From Actinomycetota bacterium (lineage in GTDB: Bacteria; Actinomycetota; Actinomycetes; Actinomycetales; Microbacteriaceae), in contig CANFSP010000003.1 of assembly GCA_947449765.1 (NCBI GenBank), positions 124,001 through 188,000 of the forward strand: a stretch of DNA of 64,000 nt. Reading direction: 5' to 3'. Shown here in pieces: positions 50,226 through 59,777 of this stretch. Under the pieces are notes generated by a model, which made no database searches, was not told where the DNA came from, and saw nothing but the letters and a program-made list of their open reading frames with translations. Numbering within the stretch: the stretch's first letter is position 1; every line of letters starts with the position of its first letter. Position numbers and translations under genes: made by a program.

Positions 50226-53200
50226 GTGGTGCAGTTTCCCTTACGTTCGCAAGCCCTGATGGATGCGCTTGCCGAGCGTGTCGTCATCGGCGACGGCGCC
50301 ATGGGCACTCAACTGCAGGAGTTCAATCCCACACTTGAGGACTACCAACAGCTCGAGGGGTGCAACGAGATACTCAACGTCTCGCGCCCGGACATCATTG
50401 CCCAGATTCACCGCGCCTACCTCGACACGGGGATCGATGCCATCGAAACCAACACGTTCGGTGCTAACTGGTCCAATCTCTCCGACTACAACATTGAAGA
50501 TCGAATCGAGGAGCTTGCCGAAGCGGGTGCCCGGCTCGCGCGCGTCGCCGTTGAGGAGTATGAGGCTCGAGACGGTCGCATGCGCTGGGTTCTCGGTTCG
50601 ATGGGGCCGGGCACGAAGCTGCCGAGCCTGGGTCACACGACATATGCACACCTCAAAGCCACCTTTGCCGAGCAGGCCGTGGGACTCATCCGCGGCGGAA
50701 CCGACGCGTTCCTCATCGAAACCTCGCAGGACCTGCTCCAGACCAAGGCGGCGGTCAACGGTTGCAAAGACGCGATTGCGCAGACGGGCATCCGCTTGCC
50801 CATTTTTGTCGAAATCACGGTTGAGCTCACTGGGACCATGCTCATGGGAAGTGAGATCGGTGCCGCGCTGACAGCACTCGAGCCACTCGGTATCGACATG
50901 ATTGGCCTCAACTGCGCGACCGGTCCGACAGAGATGAGCGAGCATCTGCGCTATCTGTCGAAGCACTCTCACGTTCCCGTGATGTGTATGCCGAATGCGG
51001 GTCTGCCGGTGCTCACTGCTGATGGCGCGAGCTATCCGTTGAGCCCTGAAGAACTTGCCCGCGCGCACGAGCAGTTTGTGCGTGAGTTTGGACTGTCGCT
51101 GGTAGGCGGCTGTTGTGGCACGACACCGGCACACATGAGGGCCGTCGTTGAACGTTTGCAGGGTGGCGGTCGTGACGAGGGTTCCGAGAAGATCATCGCG
51201 CGCGCTTCGCGCCAGATTGAGGATGACCCGGGCGTAGCTAGCCTGTACCAGCACGTTCCTTTCAACCAGGACTCTGCCTATCTCGCGATAGGCGAGCGCA
51301 CCAACGCGAACGGGTCCAAAGCATTCCGCGACGCGATGCTTGAGGCTCGCTGGGACGATTGCGTTGAAATCGCGAAGAACCAAATCCGCTCGGGGGCGCA
51401 TTTGCTCGACGTGTGTGTCGACTATGTGGGCCGTGATGGAGTGGCGGACGTTAAAGAAATCGTCTCGCGCTTCGCCAGCGCCTCGACCCTCCCGCTCGTC
51501 ATCGACTCGACCGAACCAGCTGTTATTCAGGCCGGAATGGAACTCATCGGTGGTCGTCCCGTGGTGAATTCCGTGAATTTCGAGGATGGCGACTCTCCCG
51601 AGTCGCGCTTCGGGCGCATCATGCCGCTCGTCAAGGAGCACGGCGCCGCGGTCATCGCCCTCACCATCGATGAAGAGGGTCAGGCGCGAACCGCGGAGGG
51701 CAAGGTGCGCATCGCCAGTCGTCTCGTCGACACCTTGGTGCAGAAATGGGGGATGCGCGTCACTGACATCATTGTGGACGCGCTGACCTTCCCCATCGCT
51801 ACCGGACAAGAAGAGACGCGACGCGACGCCATCGAAACCATCAACGCGATTCGAGAGATAAACGCGAAATATCCGGGCATCCACACCACGCTGGGTGTGT
51901 CCAATGTCTCGTTTGGTCTAAACCCGGCGGCGCGCGTCGTGCTCAACTCGGTATTCCTTCATGAGGCCGTGGCCGCGGGGCTCGACTCGGCCATTGTCGA
52001 TGCCGCCAAGATTGTTCCGCTCGCTAGCGTCCCCGATGAACAGCGCAAGGTTGCCCTCGATCTGGTCTGGGACCGTCGAGAATATGACGACCAGGGCACT
52101 CTCACCTACGATCCGTTGGCCACGATGCTTGACCTATTCGCCGGCGTCGATACGGCCGCATTGAAGGATGCGCGTGCCGCCGAGCTCGCGGCTCTGCCTA
52201 CCGGCGAGCGACTGGCACGTCGCATCATTGACGGTGAGGCGAAGGGGCTCGAAGCTGACCTTGACCTCGCCCGGGGCGAAGGCATGGCTCCTCTGGCCAT
52301 CATCAACGATCACCTGCTCGCCGGCATGCAGGTGGTTGGTGACCGATTCGGTAAGGGCGAAATGCAGCTCCCGTTCGTGCTTCAGTCCGCTGAAGTGATG
52401 AAGGCGGCGGTGGCGCTACTTGAGCCTTTCATGGAAAAGAGCGAAGCCGCGGGTAAGGGCAAGATGGTCATTGCCACGGTTCGAGGCGATGTGCACGACA
52501 TCGGCAAAAATCTGGTGGACATCATTCTCACGAACAACGGTTATGACGTTGTGAACATTGGGATCAAGCAGTCCATCAATGACATCATCGCCGCGGCTGA
52601 GGAACACAATGCCGACGTCATTGGGATGAGTGGACTACTGGTGAAGTCGACCGTCGTGATGAAAGAGAACTTGCTCGAATTGAACCAGCGGGGACTTTCG
52701 ACGAGGTGGCCAGTCATCCTTGGCGGGGCCGCACTGACACGGGCCTATGTCGAAGAGGACCTCGCCGAACTGTTCGATGGTCATGTCCGCTATGCCAAGG
52801 ACGCGTTCGAAGGACTCGCACTCATGGAACCGCTGGTCGCGATTGCACGCGGTGCCGATGCCTCGACCGTTGGATTGCCGGAGCTCAAGAAGCGCATCCA
52901 TCGGCCCGGATTGCTGGTTGAAACACCTGACGAGGATCTGCCCGCACGCTCTGACGTGGCAGGCGATAACCCGATTCCGCGGCCACCGTTTTGGGGAACT
53001 CGAATTGTCAAGGGCATCCCCCTTGCCGAATTTGCGGCATTCCTCGACGAGCGCGCCACGTTTATGGGCCAGTGGGGACTCAAGCCGGGACGTGGTGATG
53101 ACGGTGCGAGCTACGACGAACTTGTGCATACCGAGGGTCGTCCCCGGCTGCGCTACTGGATGGACCGCATTCTCGCCGAGGGCATGCTCGACGCCACAGT

Positions 53201-53849
53201 TGTGTACGGATACTTCCCGGCAGTGAGTGAGGGTGACGATATGGTCATTCTCAACCACGGTGATGACCCGACAGGAATTCTCGGCGTGCCCGGGCTGCTT
53301 GCTCCAGATGGAGGGTCTGCCACACTCCCCGGTGGTGGCCCACTCGGTTCCGATCGCGTGCGATTTAGTTTTCCTCGCCAACGACGCGACCGTCACCTGT
53401 GCCTCGCTGATTTTGTGCGTCCGCGTGAGAGCGGCGTCATTGACGTTGTCCCGTTCCAACTGGTCACGGTCGGCGCGAGTGTGGATGCATTCACGGCAGA
53501 AATGTTCGCCAAAAATGAGTATCGCGATTACATGGAACTCAATGGTCTGGCCATGCAGTTGACCGAGGCCCTCGCGGAGTACTGGCATTCCCGCATTCGT
53601 CGTGAGCTCGGTTTTGACGCAGAAGAACCCGGTGACCTTGCCGGGATGTTCAAACTCAACTATCGCGGGGCTCGCTTCTCGCTCGGTTATCCCGCGTGCC
53701 CCGACATGGAAGATCGACGCAAGGTAGTCACGCTGCTTCGGCCGGAACGTGTCGGAGTCGAACTCTCCGAAGAGCTTCAACTTCATCCGGAACAATCGAC
53801 CGACGCTATCGTGTTCCACCACCCCGAAGCGAAATACTTCTCGGTCTAA
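50226..53849 (+). CDS. metH: Cobalamin-dependent methionine synthase MetH
   Basis: MetH transfers a methyl group from methyltetrahydrofolate to homocysteine through cobalamin. The 1207 residues show all four modules. The homocysteine domain (about 1-320) has IGDGAMGTQLQEF, LNCATGP and GGCCGTTP zinc cysteines. The pterin domain (about 345-620) has YLAIGERTNANGSKAF. The B12 domain (about 640-870) has GDVHDIGKN with the cobalt-ligating His near 756. The C-terminal activation domain (about 900-1200) has RPRLRYWMDRILAEGM and GYPACPDMEDRRK for S-adenosylmethionine. The start is one of two adjacent GTG codons. The upstream gap is too short for a cobalamin riboswitch, and no B12 synthesis genes are nearby. 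Confidence 0.97.
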   Translation: MVQFPLRSQALMDALAERVVIGDGAMGTQLQEFNPTLEDYQQLEGCNEILNVSRPDIIAQIHRAYLDTGIDAIETNTFGANWSNLSDYNIEDRIEELAEAGARLARVAVEEYEARDGRMRWVLGSMGPGTKLPSLGHTTYAHLKATFAEQAVGLIRGGTDAFLIETSQDLLQTKAAVNGCKDAIAQTGIRLPIFVEITVELTGTMLMGSEIGAALTALEPLGIDMIGLNCATGPTEMSEHLRYLSKHSHVPVMCMPNAGLPVLTADGASYPLSPEELARAHEQFVREFGLSLVGGCCGTTPAHMRAVVERLQGGGRDEGSEKIIARASRQIEDDPGVASLYQHVPFNQDSAYLAIGERTNANGSKAFRDAMLEARWDDCVEIAKNQIRSGAHLLDVCVDYVGRDGVADVKEIVSRFASASTLPLVIDSTEPAVIQAGMELIGGRPVVNSVNFEDGDSPESRFGRIMPLVKEHGAAVIALTIDEEGQARTAEGKVRIASRLVDTLVQKWGMRVTDIIVDALTFPIATGQEETRRDAIETINAIREINAKYPGIHTTLGVSNVSFGLNPAARVVLNSVFLHEAVAAGLDSAIVDAAKIVPLASVPDEQRKVALDLVWDRREYDDQGTLTYDPLATMLDLFAGVDTAALKDARAAELAALPTGERLARRIIDGEAKGLEADLDLARGEGMAPLAIINDHLLAGMQVVGDRFGKGEMQLPFVLQSAEVMKAAVALLEPFMEKSEAAGKGKMVIATVRGDVHDIGKNLVDIILTNNGYDVVNIGIKQSINDIIAAAEEHNADVIGMSGLLVKSTVVMKENLLELNQRGLSTRWPVILGGAALTRAYVEEDLAELFDGHVRYAKDAFEGLALMEPLVAIARGADASTVGLPELKKRIHRPGLLVETPDEDLPARSDVAGDNPIPRPPFWGTRIVKGIPLAEFAAFLDERATFMGQWGLKPGRGDDGASYDELVHTEGRPRLRYWMDRILAEGMLDATVVYGYFPAVSEGDDMVILNHGDDPTGILGVPGLLAPDGGSATLPGGGPLGSDRVRFSFPRQRRDRHLCLADFVRPRESGVIDVVPFQLVTVGASVDAFTAEMFAKNEYRDYMELNGLAMQLTEALAEYWHSRIRRELGFDAEEPGDLAGMFKLNYRGARFSLGYPACPDMEDRRKVVTLLRPERVGVELSEELQLHPEQSTDAIVFHHPEAKYFSV

Positions 53850-53911
53850 CTTCTCACCTGATTGCGACAGGACGGAAACACTCTCGTAACGCGGTTCGAA
53901 AACACTGAGCT

Positions 53912-55612
53912 ATGGCTCAAATCTTCGAGGGTTACGGCACGGGGGATCGCACATCGCGTGCGGCGAAAGCACCCTGGGATGAGATGTTTAGCGACATTTC
54001 GTCACCGGAAACGCCGCGGGCAACATACGCCGAAATTCATGCAGCCCTCGCGCAAATGTCGAAAGACGAACTTCTCGGACGCACCGAAGCCCTGGCCAGC
54101 TCCTACTTGGCTCAAGGGGTCACGTTTGACTTTGCCGGAGAAGAGCGACCTTTTCCGATTGACGCCATCCCGCGGGTGATCGAAGCCGAGGATTTTTCGC
54201 GCATTGAGCGCGGGGTGGTGCAGCGCGTACGAGCCCTCGAGGCGTTCCTCGCAGACATCTATGGGTCGCAAAAAGTGGTGCGCGAAGGCATTCTGCCCGC
54301 TCGCCTGATTGCGACGTCCACGCACTTCCACCGAGCTGCGCTGGGAATTCCAGCGCCGAACGGCGTGCGCATTCACGTTTCGGGAATTGATCTGATTCGC
54401 GACGAACGTGGAGAGTGGCGAGTGCTCGAGGACAATGTGCGCGTCCCCAGTGGCGTGAGTTACGTGATTTCGAACCGGCGCGTGATGGCTCAAACCCTCC
54501 CGGAACTCTTTTCGTCGTTGAGCGTGCGCCCGATTGGTGATTACCCGTACAAGCTTCTCGCCGCCTTGCGGGCATCCGCTCCCAAAGATGTCGAAGAGCC
54601 CACAGTCGTGGTTCTCACGCCGGGTGTTCACAACAGTGCCTATTTTGAGCACACGCTGTTGGCGCGTCTGATGGGTGTCGAGTTGGTGGAGGGTCGTGAC
54701 CTCTTTTGCTCTCATGGTCGGGTGTGGATGCGCACCACGGCGGGCCCAAGCCGCGTGGACGTGATTTATCGACGGGTGGATGACGAGTTCCTCGATCCAC
54801 TCGCGTTTCGTCCAGATTCCGTCCTCGGTACTCCAGGGCTGATGATGGCCGCTCGGATGGGTCATGTCACCATCGCGAATGCAGTGGGAAATGGAATTGC
54901 CGATGACAAGCTCATCTACACCTACATTCCGGAGCTCATTCGTTACTACCTTGGCGAGGAGCCGGTGTTGCCCAACGTCGACACCTGGCGTCTCGAGGAA
55001 CCCGAGGCTCGCGAAGAGGTCCTGGATCGCCTTCATGAACTCGTCGTCAAGCCGGTAGATGGATCGGGAGGCAAAGGACTTGTGGTCGGACCGGATGCCT
55101 CTGCTCGCGAGCTCGACCAACTTCGCAAAAAGCTGGTCAGTGATCCTCGCGGGTGGATCGCACAGCCAGTAGTTCAGCTTTCGACAATTCCCACGCTGGT
55201 CGATGACGGCATGAGGCCTCGACATGCTGATCTCCGGCCATTCGCCGTGAACTCAGGTGACGACGTGTTTGTCTTGCCCGGTGGTCTTACGCGGGTGGCT
55301 TTGCCCGAAGGTCAGTTGGTCGTCAATTCGAGTCAGGGTGGCGGCTCGAAGGACACGTGGGTTCTCGAACCGCGCAACTCAATGTTGAGTCGGAGGATTC
55401 CGGCCGAAGTTTCGCAACTGGTGGCTTCGCAAGCGACGAGTGACGTGAGTGCGCCGGCCCGCGTCTCGAGCCCGAGCTCCGCAGGGATGCGTTCGGCTGC
55501 GATCGACCATTCGCCGGCAGATGAGGATGCGCGCGCGAGGTTCCATCAGCAACAGGAGCAACAACAGCAGTCACAAGATGCTCGATACGAGAACGGAAGC
55601 GACCCATGCTGA
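53912..55612 (+). CDS. Circularly permuted ATP-grasp protein (DUF404/DUF407 type)
   Basis: A 566-residue member of the permuted ATP-grasp family that is genomically linked to alpha-E and transglutaminase-like proteins. Conserved segments are DLIRDERGEWRVLEDNVRVP near 160-180, PSGVSYVISNRRVM next to it, VVLTPGVHNSAYFEHTLLAR near 230 and the nucleotide loop VVKPVDGSGGKGLVVGP near 385-400. The family is predicted to form peptide-like bonds with ATP; the product is unknown. The last about 85 residues are an atypical Ser/Ala/Gln-rich tail with an RFHQQQEQQQQSQD run, absent from core family members. Its stop overlaps the alpha-E start by seven bases. Confidence 0.9.
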   Translation: MAQIFEGYGTGDRTSRAAKAPWDEMFSDISSPETPRATYAEIHAALAQMSKDELLGRTEALASSYLAQGVTFDFAGEERPFPIDAIPRVIEAEDFSRIERGVVQRVRALEAFLADIYGSQKVVREGILPARLIATSTHFHRAALGIPAPNGVRIHVSGIDLIRDERGEWRVLEDNVRVPSGVSYVISNRRVMAQTLPELFSSLSVRPIGDYPYKLLAALRASAPKDVEEPTVVVLTPGVHNSAYFEHTLLARLMGVELVEGRDLFCSHGRVWMRTTAGPSRVDVIYRRVDDEFLDPLAFRPDSVLGTPGLMMAARMGHVTIANAVGNGIADDKLIYTYIPELIRYYLGEEPVLPNVDTWRLEEPEAREEVLDRLHELVVKPVDGSGGKGLVVGPDASARELDQLRKKLVSDPRGWIAQPVVQLSTIPTLVDDGMRPRHADLRPFAVNSGDDVFVLPGGLTRVALPEGQLVVNSSQGGGSKDTWVLEPRNSMLSRRIPAEVSQLVASQATSDVSAPARVSSPSSAGMRSAAIDHSPADEDARARFHQQQEQQQQSQDARYENGSDPC

Positions 55613-56535
55613 GTCGAATCGCTGAATCGCTGTTTTGGATCGGGCGCTACGTGGAGCGCGCCGACGGCACTGCCCGTATTCTCGACGTCTATCTCCAGCT
55701 TCTGCTCGAAGACCCCTGGATTGACGAGGACACGGCTTGTCGGTCACTCATGTCGGTGATGGGTCACGCCGATGACACTGGTCAGGATCTGACTCGCGCT
55801 GACGTGCTCACCCGCTTGGGCTACGACCGTGCATTTCCGGAATCGATTGCCTTTGCGGTTGCGTCGGCCCGAGAAAACGCACGACGTGCCCGTGAAATCG
55901 TCTCCACCGAGCTGTGGGAGTGCCTCAACTTTACGAATGCAAAACTCCCCAAGCGCGTGGCTGTTGAGCGTTCTCACGAGTTTTTTCGGTGGGTTCGGGA
56001 ACGATCTGCGCTCGCCATTGGAATCATCGAATCAGCAACGACGCACGATGAAGCCTGGCAGTTTTTTGCTCTTGGCCGTGCCGTCGAACGCGCAGACATG
56101 ACCGCGCGCCTTCTCGCCACTCGAGCACTCACCGAAGCAAGCGGGCCGTCGTGGACCACAATCTTGCGTAGTTGTGGTGCCTACGAGGCCTATCTGCGCA
56201 CCTACCGAGGTGTTCCATCGACCCAGAATGCCGCCGAGTTTCTGCTCACCCACCGCCTGTTTCCGAGGTCAATCTTGTTCGCCACAAGCCGCGCAATCGA
56301 AGCGCTCAAGGCGATTGACCCGGTTTCACCCGGGGCCGGAATTCCCGACGAGGCGCAGCGACTTTTGGGACAGATGCGCTCAGAACTCGAGTTCCGCTCG
56401 ATCGCCGATTTGTTGGATGACCTTCCGGGAAACATGGAAAATGTGCAGGCCGTGATGTCCGCCGCAAGTGACGAGGTGCGCAAAAAGTACTTCCCCACAA
56501 ATGCGGTTCCGGTCTGGATCGGAGAAAACTCATGA
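55606..56535 (+). CDS. Alpha-E domain protein
   Basis: A 309-residue all-helical alpha-E protein beginning with the hallmark MLSRIAESLFWIGRYVERAD. It also carries ALGRAVERADMTARLLATRAL near 160-180 and RSILFATSRAIEALKAI near 225. These proteins occur almost always beside permuted ATP-grasp and transglutaminase-like genes, as here, where it overlaps both neighbours. The repeated ERAD/R pattern looks like a helical scaffold or substrate-binding domain. Biochemical function is not established. Confidence 0.92.
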   Translation: MLSRIAESLFWIGRYVERADGTARILDVYLQLLLEDPWIDEDTACRSLMSVMGHADDTGQDLTRADVLTRLGYDRAFPESIAFAVASARENARRAREIVSTELWECLNFTNAKLPKRVAVERSHEFFRWVRERSALAIGIIESATTHDEAWQFFALGRAVERADMTARLLATRALTEASGPSWTTILRSCGAYEAYLRTYRGVPSTQNAAEFLLTHRLFPRSILFATSRAIEALKAIDPVSPGAGIPDEAQRLLGQMRSELEFRSIADLLDDLPGNMENVQAVMSAASDEVRKKYFPTNAVPVWIGENS

Positions 56536-57377
56536 CCCGATTTCGTATCGAGCACAGGACGGGCTTCACGTACGATTCGGTGGCGCACGCGTCCTACAAC
56601 GAGGCGCGCATGCTTCCGATGACGGACCACAGTCAGATTGTTCTGTCGGCGCGTTTAGACATTGCACCACCCTCAACTCAGCATTCCTATATTGACTACT
56701 GGGGCAGCGTGGTGAGCATGTTTGAGGTGCTCGTGCCGCATACTCAACTGGCGGTAACCGCGGTCAGTGTGGTCGACGTTCGCGAAAATCGCTACCACCC
56801 CGTCGACACCACCTGGGAGTATCTGCGAGAGATTGCGGGATCGTCGACGGAAATGTCTGAAGCCCTGATTCAAACCAGGCTCACCCAGCCTCATTCCGAG
56901 GTGAGTGCTCTGGCCCAAAAGGTGCTCGCCGAGGGTCGCTCGCCAGCCGATACCGCTCGGGCAATTACCGACCGCATCAGCGCCCACATGGAGTACGTGA
57001 TGGGGGTCACCGGTGTGCATTCAACAGCAACAGAGGCGTGGTTGGGAGCTAAAGGGGTGTGTCAAGATTTTGCGCACATCACGATAGGCGCCCTTCGAGA
57101 AATTGGGATTCCCGCAAGATACATCTCTGGGTACCTGCACCCCAAGCCGGATGCTGCATTGGGTGAAGAAGTAATCGGAGAATCCCACGCCTGGGTCGAG
57201 TGGTACACGGGTGGGTGGTTCGGTTTTGACCCCACAAACATGAGTCAGATTGGTGTCAATCACGTTCATGTCGCCCGCGGTCGTGATTATGCGGATGTGT
57301 CGCCGTTGCGCGGGGTGTACTCGGGCGAGGGAGCGTCGGACTCGTTTGTTTCTGTGGCAATAACGCGCGAGGAGTAG
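56532..57377 (+). CDS. Transglutaminase-like cysteine protease family protein
   Basis: A 281-residue protein with an N-terminal beta domain starting FRIEHRTGFTYDSVAHASYNE and a transglutaminase-like catalytic core. The triad is Cys177 (GAKGVCQDFAH), His219 (GESHAWVEW) and Asp233 (WFGFDPTN). In this conserved operon it may process or cut the peptide made by the ATP-grasp partner. It has no signal peptide, so it acts in the cytoplasm. The ATGA overlap with the alpha-E gene shows tight coupling. Confidence 0.92.
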   Translation: MTRFRIEHRTGFTYDSVAHASYNEARMLPMTDHSQIVLSARLDIAPPSTQHSYIDYWGSVVSMFEVLVPHTQLAVTAVSVVDVRENRYHPVDTTWEYLREIAGSSTEMSEALIQTRLTQPHSEVSALAQKVLAEGRSPADTARAITDRISAHMEYVMGVTGVHSTATEAWLGAKGVCQDFAHITIGALREIGIPARYISGYLHPKPDAALGEEVIGESHAWVEWYTGGWFGFDPTNMSQIGVNHVHVARGRDYADVSPLRGVYSGEGASDSFVSVAITREE

Positions 57378-57418
57378 GTGGCTGCTCGCCCAATGGGCAT
57401 TCACCACCCCGGATCACA

Positions 57419-58828
57419 CTAGTGTGGCAGCGGTGGTCGAATGTCTCGGGGGAGTTTGCTGATCTGCGCGAACGCCTCGAGCGCTCTATCTCGTGTGACC
57501 TTGAGGTCCACGATTGGCTCGGGGTAGCCGCCAGCAGGGCCAGCGGTGGCCTCGGCGACGAACCGAGCAACGTATTCTCCGCTTTTATCGAACTTTTCCG
57601 CCTGCAATGCGGGGTTGAACACCCGGAAGTAGGGTGCAGCATCCGCGCCACTTCCGGCAACCCATTGCCAGCTCGCGGCGTTGCTCGCCGGGTCGGCGTC
57701 GACGAGGGTGTCCCAGAACCACTGCTCGCCCACGCGCCAGTCGGTGAGCAAGTTTTTGACGAGGAAAGACGCGGCAATCATGCGCACGCGATTGTGCATG
57801 AAACCGGTTTGCCAGAGTTCGCGCATCCCCGCGTCGACGAGCGGAACGCCGGTGACGCCCTGTTGCCATGCGCTGATGGTCTGGGGATCGGCTGGGGCCC
57901 ACGGGAACGCGTCGAAGCGGGCATCCCAATTCGCACTTCCCAGGTCGGGCCAGTGGTAGAGCAGGTGGTAGCTGAATTCGCGCCAACCGACCTCGGCCAG
58001 AAACTTACTGCAGGCGGTAAGGAGATGCGCGCTCGCATCGCGTTTGACCTCATCGACCGCGTGCCAAATCTGGAACGGACTGATCTCACCAAAACGCAGA
58101 TGGGGAGAGAGCTCGCTGGTCACCTGTTTAGCTGGTTCATCGCGCATGTCGGCATAGTGCGTGAGTCTGCGGTCGATGAATCGCGACAGCGCGGCTGAGG
58201 CGCCCTGCTCCCCGGGAGTCCAACGCGTCGAAAACCCCATTGCCCAGTTGGGCGACGTGGGAAGGAGGCCCCAGGCGCTCAACAGGTCTGAGTCCAGAAC
58301 AGGACCAGAGGGGATGCTGTGGGGCGCCGGCAGTGGTTCGCGGATGGGAAGTGGCGAGGCGAGCGCGTTTCGCCAAAACGGCGTGAAGACGGTGTAGGGC
58401 GTGCCACTTCCGGTGCGGATGGTCCACGGTTCGTGCAGAAGATTTGCCGCGAAACTGCTTGCGGCCACTCCGCTGGCGTTGGCGTAGCTCTTGATTTCAG
58501 CGTCGAGCGTGCGTTCGGAAAGACCGTATCGCCGGTTCCAGAACAGGTGTGACGCGTCTGATTCACGCAGCACCTCGCGAAGGATGCCGTGGGCAGCCCC
58601 ACGACGCAACACGAGACGTGCCCCGAGGCGTTGGATGCGGTACTCAAGCGCCTCAAGACTGTGGTGCAGCCACCACTTGGTCGCTCCGCCGAGTGGCCGG
58701 ATCCCCGGTGATGCCTCGTCCAAAATGTAGAGCACAACAATCGGCTCGCCGGTGGCAACGGCAGCGGTAAGCGCGGGATTGTCGGCAACACGAAGGTCAT
58801 CGCGCAACCAGACCACTGAGCATCCCAT
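57419..58828 (-). CDS. Deoxyribodipyrimidine photolyase / cryptochrome family
   Basis: A 469-residue photolyase. The N-terminal alpha/beta domain starts SVVWLRDDLRVADNPAL. The C-terminal FAD domain has LSPHLRFGEISPFQIW near 245, EVGWREFSYHLLYHWP near 290, DAGMRELWQTGFMHNRVRMI near 340-360 and DTLVDADPASNAASWQWVAG near 385-405. It would repair cyclobutane pyrimidine dimers with light. Motifs match the CPD class I type; a 6-4 or signalling role is less likely. It is convergent with the transglutaminase gene, about 40 bp apart. Confidence 0.93.
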   Translation of the reverse strand: MGCSVVWLRDDLRVADNPALTAAVATGEPIVVLYILDEASPGIRPLGGATKWWLHHSLEALEYRIQRLGARLVLRRGAAHGILREVLRESDASHLFWNRRYGLSERTLDAEIKSYANASGVAASSFAANLLHEPWTIRTGSGTPYTVFTPFWRNALASPLPIREPLPAPHSIPSGPVLDSDLLSAWGLLPTSPNWAMGFSTRWTPGEQGASAALSRFIDRRLTHYADMRDEPAKQVTSELSPHLRFGEISPFQIWHAVDEVKRDASAHLLTACSKFLAEVGWREFSYHLLYHWPDLGSANWDARFDAFPWAPADPQTISAWQQGVTGVPLVDAGMRELWQTGFMHNRVRMIAASFLVKNLLTDWRVGEQWFWDTLVDADPASNAASWQWVAGSGADAAPYFRVFNPALQAEKFDKSGEYVARFVAEATAGPAGGYPEPIVDLKVTRDRALEAFAQISKLPRDIRPPLPH

Positions 58829-58858
58829 GTGCGCAAGATTACCGTGGCTTAACGATTG

Positions 58859-58889
58859 AGGGCCGATCGAGAGGCATTCGATCGGCCCT
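58859..58889 (-). terminator. Terminator hairpin after the winged-helix regulator gene
   Basis: GGGCCGATCGA at 58860-58870 pairs with TCGATCGGCCC at 58878-58888 around GAGGCAT, with one more A/T pair outside. It lies about 135 nt after the stop of the winged-helix gene and 31 bp before the photolyase start, on the same strand, so it should insulate the two. Confidence 0.65.
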
Positions 58890-59023
58890 AATCTTCACCA
58901 AGAGTTACGCAATCCAATGCGGAGAAAGCTGGAGCACTAAATTCAACGTTGCTTCACTTTATAACGAAAAGGTAACGGTGGGAACCCCTCGAGACACTTT
59001 CTTGAGAATTTCTTAGGCCATGG

Positions 59024-59695
59024 CTAGAACATGTCGGGGCTGGGTGCGCTCGCAAAAAGCACCGTGACGTCCGCGTGGGTGTCGTAGCGGTAGCCCGTAC
59101 CTCGCACGGTGCGAATGATGTCTTCGAACCGTCCGAGCTTGCTTCTCAGACGACGCACGTGAACATCGATGGTTCGATCGTTGGGGATGTCGTCATCGTC
59201 GGCTCGCCAGAGCGACGAGATGAGGTCGGCGCGACTCACCGTGATGCCCTTGTGCAAGACCAAGTACTGGAGAAGTTCAAATTCCTTAAACGTCAACGGA
59301 GCGGCAACATCGTCGATGACGACCCGTTTACGAGAGATGTCGATGACCACGCCACCGTGCGATTCATTCTTGCCCCGAACTCGTGAGATGGCAGCCGGTT
59401 CTTGCAGCGCGAGCCGCACGACATCCACGTCACGTCCACCGGCGTTTTCCGGGGCGAGAGCCACGGCCGCATAGGTCTGGGCCGAGGGTGCCAACTCAGC
59501 GGTGAGACCCTTGAGGGCTTCAACGAGTCGGCTGAGATCGATGCCGTGGGCGGCCGCGGTCGCTTCGTCGATCCCCACATACAGGGCGAATCCGCGCGCT
59601 GTCTTGGGAGCCTTGACCGGGGAGGAGGATGGGTTGGCAGAGTGTGTTTCGTGGTCAGGGTCAGAACCCGACAAGTTGTCTTCTGATGATGTCAT
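59024..59695 (-). CDS. Orphan OmpR/PhoB-type winged-helix regulator without receiver domain
   Basis: A 223-residue DNA-binding protein. Residues 1-30 are polar and disordered. Residues about 33-100 form a small domain (GFALYVGIDEATAAAHGIDL, then LVEALKGLTAELAPSAQTYAAVAL) that is not a response-regulator receiver: there is no phospho-acceptor Asp pattern. Residues about 123-215 are a PhoB-type winged helix (LTFKEFELLQYLVLHKG, DVHVRRLRSKLGRFEDIIRTVRGTGYRYD). No histidine kinase is nearby. The ATG is preceded by AAGGA at ten bases; a longer reading would cross the upstream intergenic region. The signal sensed and the targets are unknown. Confidence 0.85.
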   Translation of the reverse strand: MTSSEDNLSGSDPDHETHSANPSSSPVKAPKTARGFALYVGIDEATAAAHGIDLSRLVEALKGLTAELAPSAQTYAAVALAPENAGGRDVDVVRLALQEPAAISRVRGKNESHGGVVIDISRKRVVIDDVAAPLTFKEFELLQYLVLHKGITVSRADLISSLWRADDDDIPNDRTIDVHVRRLRSKLGRFEDIIRTVRGTGYRYDTHADVTVLFASAPSPDMF

Positions 59696-59777
59696 GGGAA
59701 CAAAATCCTTAGATGATACGCGTCGCGGCCGCCCAGGCCAGCGCCAGCGTGTGTCGAATGTGGGTGAGGTCGGTGGT

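Noticed and set aside
50241-51884. 547-residue minus-strand frame inside metH
   Set aside because: Antisense shadow of a conserved enzyme; no recognisable domain or start signal.
52635-53822. 395-residue minus-strand frame inside metH
   Set aside because: Same reason: lies fully within the conserved B12 and activation domains of metH.
54002-55225. 407-residue minus-strand frame inside the ATP-grasp gene
   Set aside because: Antisense of a conserved family; codon composition typical of a shadow frame.
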